Assembly: GCA_964591275.1 (NCBI GenBank)
Contig: CAZQAE010000064.1
Span: 1-28,297 of the forward strand
DNA length: 28,297 nucleotides
Reading direction: 5' to 3'
Origin: G963674685 sp964591275
GTDB lineage: Bacteria; Lernaellota; Lernaellaia; JACKCT01
Position numbers and translations under genes: made by a program. Below, one piece after another: positions 24,139 to 28,297 of the stretch. The notes under the pieces were generated by a model, which had not been told where the DNA came from, ran no database searches, and saw only the letters and a program-made list of their open reading frames with translations. Each line of letters starts with the position of its first letter. Positions within the stretch are counted from its first letter, which is position 1.

Positions 24139-24480
24139 TTAATCCTCTATCCCTTCAAATTCGCATTCCGAATAACCACAATCGCTCTTGCACCGTACTA
24201 GCGAAGGATCAGACCCCGGATCATTAGAATGACATTTTAAGCCTATGCACTCGCATATACAAGCAAGATAAGCGTCATGGTCGCATTCCGGGTTATTCGC
24301 ATTCGACTCTACAAATTCCAGGCATTCTTCAAGCGTATCTTGATCCATATCGATGCATCTATCCAAATAACTCAGGCAATACTCCTCGACCGTGCAGGTG
24401 ATTACCACCTCGTCATCGTTCGCCTGCCCTGAGCCTGTCGAAGGGTCGTCATCATCGTCGTCGCTGTTTGAGGATTTGCT
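24139..24480 (-). pseudogene. Headless copy of the Cys-rich lipoprotein (copy B body)
   Basis: The frame starts without a usable ATG, at S-N-S-D-D-D, passes through P-S-T-G-S-G-Q encoded by an inserted repeat, and continues as a close copy of the intact neighbour (ITCTVEEYCLSYLDRCIDM, then NPECDHDAYLACICECIGLKC). It ends in ECEFEGIED and TAA. Signal peptide and ribosome binding site are absent: upstream lies only the 3' spacer of the intact gene. A GTG at 24408 could in theory start a signal-less fragment. Confidence 0.75.
24423..24448. repeat. Short interspersed repeat inserted in a lipoprotein copy
   Basis: The sequence gcctgccctgagcctgtcga (then aggg) is a widely seen short repeat of environmental bacterial genomes (general knowledge, not searched here). 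It adds about seven codons in frame (P-S-T-G-S-G-Q) to copy B, exactly in the Asp-rich linker after the lipobox, and it is absent from the intact copy A. Confidence 0.65.
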
Positions 24481-24498
24481 CTGGACTTTCCTGAAATA

Positions 24499-24873
24499 TT
24501 AATCCTCTATCTCTTCAAATTCGCATTCCGTCACACTGCACTCGTTCTTGCAATCCATTATCGAAGGATCAGGCCCCGGATCATAGCCATGACATTTCAA
24601 GCCAATGCACTCGCATATACAGGCAAGATATGCGTCATGGTCGCATTCCGGGTTATTCGCATTCGACTCTACAAATTCCAGGCATTCTTCAAGCGTATCT
24701 TGACTCATGTCGATGCATCTATCCAAATAACTCAGGCAATACTCTTCGACCGTGCATGTGATTTCCACCTCGTCATCGTTATTATTATTGTCGTCATCGT
24801 CGCCGCTGCTTGTGCAGCCAAAAAAACAAATGGAAATCACCAAAGCCAACGCGATCTGAAAAAGATTTTTCAT
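24499..24873 (-). CDS. Small Cys-rich lipoprotein (complete copy A)
   Basis: 124 residues from the ATG at 24873, chosen because a perfect AAAGGAGG lies 7 bases upstream. The signal peptide ends in a lipobox (CFFGC), then an Asp/Asn linker (SSGDDDDNNNNDDEVE). The mature domain has about ten Cys in C-x-x-x-x-C and C-x-C-x-x-C spacings, from ITCTVEEYC through YLACICECIGLKC to NECSVTECEFEEIED. This suggests a small disulfide-bonded extracytoplasmic domain. No family is recognised. Two broken copies follow directly downstream on the same strand, so this was a tandem array. Confidence 0.8.
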   Translation of the reverse strand: MKNLFQIALALVISICFFGCTSSGDDDDNNNNDDEVEITCTVEEYCLSYLDRCIDMSQDTLEECLEFVESNANNPECDHDAYLACICECIGLKCHGYDPGPDPSIMDCKNECSVTECEFEEIED

Positions 24874-24893
24874 TTCAATCCTCCTTTGCAGCC

Positions 24894-24923
24894 AGTATAG
24901 CTTGACTGCGAAAAAAAAAGCAA
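24894..24923 (-). promoter_or_regulatory. Promoter of the Cys-rich lipoprotein gene
   Basis: TTGCTT (24918-24923), 18 bases, then TATACT (24894-24899), with transcription starting near 24887. The same TATACT context is repeated upstream of the orphan signal peptide at about 24084-24089, showing that the duplicated unit included the promoter -10 region. Confidence 0.6.
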
Positions 24924-25244
24924 CTTTTACTTTGTGGATAGATTCGCAACTCCTCGCCATCGCCGAGAAAGCGGATTCATCGCCACCGGAAATTTCTTTT
25001 GATGATTTCAAGCTTGACGCTTCGCAAAACCCATCAAATGGAATTGTCGCCAATGGCTGGACATCGGCCTTGAAGGATATGGATCGAGAGAAAGCGCGAT
25101 TGGACCATCTAGGAAAAGAGCAGAAAATCCGTATTGAAAAAGCAAAAGCGAATACGGAAGTATGGGTGCATCGGCGCTATCGATAGCTCGTGAAAATGGA
25201 TGACAGGCACACCCGGGACGGGCGATGCCAGTCACCATTTCCCA
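24924..25244. other. Intergenic stretch without a convincing gene
   Basis: An open frame of 94 codons exists on the plus strand (24902-25186), but its TTG start lies inside the lipoprotein promoter, it has no ribosome binding site and its product resembles nothing known. I see no RNA gene or strong terminator here. Confidence 0.5.
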
Positions 25245-26237
25245 TTATGCGTTTTTAAGAACATCGCTGAAGAACGATTCCTCGATGTCGGTGAGTTTTT
25301 CGAAGAACTTCGCGGCCTCGTCGAATCCACTGGGTTTCTCATTATTGCTGATCTGGTGAAGCATTTCGGAAAAAGCGGTCCAACTTGCGGCGATATCGGC
25401 CATGCGCTCAGGAAGGTTGAATTTTTCGATTCGTGAATCATACTCGGCGGCTTCTTGCAGAAACTCTGCGTACTTGTTGCGAAAAGCTCCGCCTCCGGTG
25501 CCGCGTTTTTCAATCACCTGATAACCGAAACGCGCGCACCATTGCCAGTCCTCGGCCTGGCCCCAATCGGGCATGCTCTTGATCATGCGACGCATGGCCG
25601 CAATGCCGAAGAGTCCGGTTTCATCGCCGACAATCCTTTGCGCGCACTCACTCAGGGCGCGTGGAACGGCTTCGTCAATCGGTGCGGCGACTCTGACGGC
25701 GCGCAAGTCCCACCACTGATAGTGCAGGTCCCAGGGTATGCCGAGAAAGAAACGGGCGCGCTGAAACTGGTCGAGAGTCACCACCTGCAAGTCGGGATAC
25801 TCGCTGTCGGAAATGAAAACGTCTTTGGCTTCCGAATCGAATCCGGCGACGAGAACCTTATGCCCGGCGAAATGCGTGCGCGTGTTGTAGTAAGGAAGAC
25901 CCTCGATGTCGACCTGCACCATGACCGGATGCTGTTTTTCCACTAATGCCATGATCTCCGGCCAGGACTGCTCGGCGTTTTCGGGGCGTTTCATCGGAGC
26001 ATCAATGCGAAGGATGCGAAAGAAATCTTCTTCGAGCACGCCGCTGCGCGTTAAAAAGCAGCGGGTCGGATTGAAATCCTCGCCCTCTCCATAGAAAAAA
26101 TTCAAACCCATGCCCAGGCCCAGGCACATCGGCTCGGACAAATCGACGCCAAAATGCTTCATCAGACCACGCAACGCCGTTGTTGCGCAGTGAAAGCCCG
26201 TTAGATGCTCAAAAGGATTGGCCATAATCGGCGGCAT
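25245..26237 (-). CDS. BtrH-N/DUF4872-type protein (C39-like papain fold)
   Basis: 330 residues; GGAG 7 bases before the ATG. The N-terminus HLTGFHCATTALRGLMKHFG has the conserved His-Cys of the BtrH N-terminal family, with Cys17 as nucleophile candidate. AGHKVLVAGFD and FISDSEY supply a likely His and Asp, as in papain-fold C39-like enzymes. The C-terminal half (from RAVRVAAPIDEAVPRAL) matches the helical partner domain seen with BtrH_N. BtrH itself handles a gamma-glutamyl/acyl group in butirosin synthesis; most homologues are uncharacterised and some sit in peptide or polyketide clusters. Its neighbours here, a lipoprotein family and a glycosyltransferase, give no substrate clue. Confidence 0.8.
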   Translation of the reverse strand: MPPIMANPFEHLTGFHCATTALRGLMKHFGVDLSEPMCLGLGMGLNFFYGEGEDFNPTRCFLTRSGVLEEDFFRILRIDAPMKRPENAEQSWPEIMALVEKQHPVMVQVDIEGLPYYNTRTHFAGHKVLVAGFDSEAKDVFISDSEYPDLQVVTLDQFQRARFFLGIPWDLHYQWWDLRAVRVAAPIDEAVPRALSECAQRIVGDETGLFGIAAMRRMIKSMPDWGQAEDWQWCARFGYQVIEKRGTGGGAFRNKYAEFLQEAAEYDSRIEKFNLPERMADIAASWTAFSEMLHQISNNEKPSGFDEAAKFFEKLTDIEESFFSDVLKNA

Positions 26238-26376
26238 AAAAGCTCCGTTTCAACGCATGAGTTCAAATCGACAGGCCATCCGTTGAATCCTGTGCAAAGA
26301 GGTTCAACGGGCGCATAGACTAATGTCTCACGGAAAGATTGGCAAATGTCTTCCGGCGTAGTTGTTTGAGCTTAGT

Positions 26377-28020
26377 TCAGAATTTTTTCTTTGACTTTTC
26401 AGGGCCGAACAAAATGATGGGATAGCTTTTCCTGTTGAGCATAAAAACAACAGGTTTTCCCTTTATCGGCAGCCCCTGGTCGACTGCTTTTTTGAAGTCG
26501 GGATCGTATAAGTGGGAGCGATGATAATAGAAATTTCCCAGCATGACATAGTAATCTTCGGGCAAGTGGTAATCCCTGACCAACTCGTCCAGCATGTCCT
26601 TTTTCACCGGTAAAAGGATACTTGAACGGCGTGCGTAATAAGCGATATCGACGACTTTATCCGTGACGATCCATGCGTCTTCGGGAACAGCGCTTTGAAC
26701 CAGATTCATCACCTTCAAAAAATAATCGCGCTCCCGTCGATTGTATTTCATTTGTTGTTTGTTGAAACACGGTGGCAAAATGGCCAGCACAGCTGCGGCA
26801 ATCAGCACGGCGATTACACCGATTGTCATTCGCCGGGCGACCGGGTTTTTATTCGCATACCGGTCATAAAGACTGACCAAACCCCACGCCGCCACCGGGA
26901 GCAGGTAAATGGCGGGCGTATGGTAATAGCGGGGAAGCGGTACGGAAAGCGTATGTTGGGCCAAAAGCCCCAACATGGCCAGCCATGCGAAAATGGCATA
27001 TTGCCTTTTTCGCGGATTGGACAAAGATTCCAAAGCTCCGATTGCCCCCATAACGACGATGACGGCATATTGAGAAAAAAGAAATGCGAGGGATGTTTTG
27101 AAATATGAAAATGCACGAAGGATCAGTTCAAACCAATATTTTTGAATGATCTCCTGGAACTCGGGCAGGACAAAATGGCTTTGAGCGATCCAGTTCGGAT
27201 AATCAGACAGTTCATTGAGAAATGTGTATGACAAATGCGGGGCTGGCAGCGTGGAATTTATGCCGAAAAAGTGCTGGAAATAGAGAAGTTTTGGGTAAGT
27301 CGCCAAATAGACTATCGCCCAGAAAATAATTGGCCGCGCCCATCGCTGCCTGCCGCTGGAAGTCGCAATCAGGTATCCCAGAAAAATCAGCTTCAGATAA
27401 GAAACGTCTTCCCGGAAATATGCACCGATTCCAATGAGCAACGCTGCAACAATTACAGACGCATAGGGTTGATGCTCGCGCACAAACACAAAATAAAGCG
27501 CCCACATCACAATGAGGACAAATGGAACATTGGTGAAGCCCTGCAATCCAATAACGGCTAGATGAGTGCTGCCGACAAACAGCAGGCAAGCCACAAGCGC
27601 CGTGCGCCTGTCAAAAATGTGCCGGGCAATGAGGAAAAGCGGGACCAAGGTCAGCAAATGAAAAAACGTGGAATAAATCAGCACGGCAAATTCGGAATTC
27701 GCAAAGAAATACATCGGCGGCACAAGCCAAAGCGGATGCCCCAAAGACCGAAGATTCATTTTCGACAACACGCCGCCTTGTTCCGGCAGGAACGGAATCT
27801 CAAATGGCGCCCGGTAGTTGGTTGTGAATCCTTTGCCTTCCAGGAGATTCCTGGCGACTTCCATATAGATTTCCACATCCTGGTTAACGACGATGAATTG
27901 ACGGCAATATACCGAATAGCAGGTTAGGGAGCCGAGGAATACAAACAGGGCGATCCACGCCAGGTTCTTTTTATCTTGCAGGCGAAGCGATGGTCCGCTT
28001 CCATTATCCGTTTTGTTCAC
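26377..28020 (-). CDS. GT39/ArnT-like membrane glycosyltransferase
   Basis: 547 residues from a GTG at 28020; the ribosome binding site is weak (AGGGAAA about 9 bases upstream). A first membrane segment (LAWIALFVFLGSLTCYSVY) is followed by a loop with NQDVEIYMEVARNLLEGKGF, the acidic/aromatic motif of this superfamily. About ten further helices follow, then a soluble C-terminal part from about residue 425. The length and layout match polyprenyl-phosphate-sugar dependent glycosyltransferases. It differs in sequence from the one at 17469-19094, so they are not a recent duplicate pair. The upstream partial GNAT gene lies 30 bases away on the same strand and is probably in the same operon. Confidence 0.85.
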   Translation of the reverse strand: MNKTDNGSGPSLRLQDKKNLAWIALFVFLGSLTCYSVYCRQFIVVNQDVEIYMEVARNLLEGKGFTTNYRAPFEIPFLPEQGGVLSKMNLRSLGHPLWLVPPMYFFANSEFAVLIYSTFFHLLTLVPLFLIARHIFDRRTALVACLLFVGSTHLAVIGLQGFTNVPFVLIVMWALYFVFVREHQPYASVIVAALLIGIGAYFREDVSYLKLIFLGYLIATSSGRQRWARPIIFWAIVYLATYPKLLYFQHFFGINSTLPAPHLSYTFLNELSDYPNWIAQSHFVLPEFQEIIQKYWFELILRAFSYFKTSLAFLFSQYAVIVVMGAIGALESLSNPRKRQYAIFAWLAMLGLLAQHTLSVPLPRYYHTPAIYLLPVAAWGLVSLYDRYANKNPVARRMTIGVIAVLIAAAVLAILPPCFNKQQMKYNRRERDYFLKVMNLVQSAVPEDAWIVTDKVVDIAYYARRSSILLPVKKDMLDELVRDYHLPEDYYVMLGNFYYHRSHLYDPDFKKAVDQGLPIKGKPVVFMLNRKSYPIILFGPEKSKKKF

Positions 28021-28050
28021 GATTCAGGTTTCCCTATTGCAGCGAAGAAC

Positions 28051-28297
28051 TCATTCGCCAAATTCCGGTCGCCAATCAAAATTTCTTCCGCTTCTTTGTA
28101 TCCAGCAACCGACCGGCGAGTAAAAGCGCGCACCGAGCCTGGCGTAGATATTATGGACCGCCGTGTTGGCAACGCTGAAGGAAGCACCACCCAATCGAAA
28201 TCCCATTTCGGCGTAAGTCAAAAGGGCTTTCGAGTACAGATGCATCCCTGATATTTCGGCGTTTTTATGCAACATGGCTAGCGTCAGCTCGATTTTT
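28051..28297 (-). CDS. GNAT-like N-acetyltransferase, C-terminal part (cut by the window edge)
   Basis: At least 74 in-frame residues are seen, continuing past base 28297. The stretch GMHLYSKALLTYAEMGFRLG, then SFSVANTAVHNIYARLGARFYSP, has the form of the last helix and strands of GNAT acetyltransferases, where Asn and Tyr in N-x-x-x-x-x-x-Y-x-x-L-G-A-R-F contact acetyl-CoA. The acyl-CoA loop lies outside the window, so the assignment is moderate. It ends in TGA 30 bases before the glycosyltransferase start. Confidence 0.6.
   Translation of the reverse strand, partial: KIELTLAMLHKNAEISGMHLYSKALLTYAEMGFRLGGASFSVANTAVHNIYARLGARFYSPVGCWIQRSGRNFDWRPEFGE

Noticed and set aside
24902..25186. 94-codon plus-strand ORF
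   Set aside because: Its TTG start lies within the promoter of the lipoprotein gene on the other strand; no ribosome binding site and no recognisable product.

Overview
The window looks like a chromosomal segment of an uncultivated, deltaproteobacterium- or Myxococcota-like Gram-negative bacterium of roughly 50% GC. The lineage is inferred from style only: lipoproteins with a lipobox followed by long Asp-rich spacers, multi-module secreted peptidases, many ArnT-like glycosyltransferases, and a methylmalonyl-CoA carboxyltransferase operon. No marker gene fixes the taxonomy.

Region 1 (1-17034) is an accessory island bounded by two inverted copies of the 5' end of one IS element (IS256-type by its transposase N-terminus). 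The left copy is cut by the window edge; the right one is a truncated remnant. Inside, a mostly minus-strand block encodes, in transcription order: a GH114-like lipoprotein, a 53-residue peptide (P2), a secreted papain-family peptidase, a second 53-residue peptide (P1), a secreted protein broken by two in-frame stops, a formylglycine-enzyme-like lipoprotein, a gingipain-like C25 peptidase lipoprotein, a PqqD-like protein and an S24/S26 signal-peptidase-like protein. A second block carries a PF14907-type nucleotidyltransferase, a radical SAM/SPASM enzyme, an HPr-kinase-like ATPase and an ABC exporter. Leader-type peptides with a Y-x-x-P-x-L motif plus PqqD, radical SAM, HprK-like, nucleotidyltransferase and ABC proteins are the parts list of a RiPP-type pathway. 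Four proteins (the GH114-like, papain-like, broken and S26-like ones) also end in the same tail, an acidic linker and a terminal G-C-G-F or G-C-G-C. I know no named sorting signal of this form.

Region 2 (17085-17468) holds a 3'-half tRNA-Asn, a complete tRNA-Arg(UCG), a rho-independent terminator after each, and a promoter. A half tRNA beginning at the anticodon loop is a usual scar of site-specific integration.

Region 3 (17469-28297) is more ordinary: two GT39/ArnT-like membrane glycosyltransferases, two small membrane proteins, a three-gene carboxyltransferase operon (no biotin carboxylase, so transcarboxylase-like), a scrambled tandem family of small Cys-rich lipoproteins carrying a short interspersed repeat, a BtrH-like protein and the end of a GNAT-like protein.
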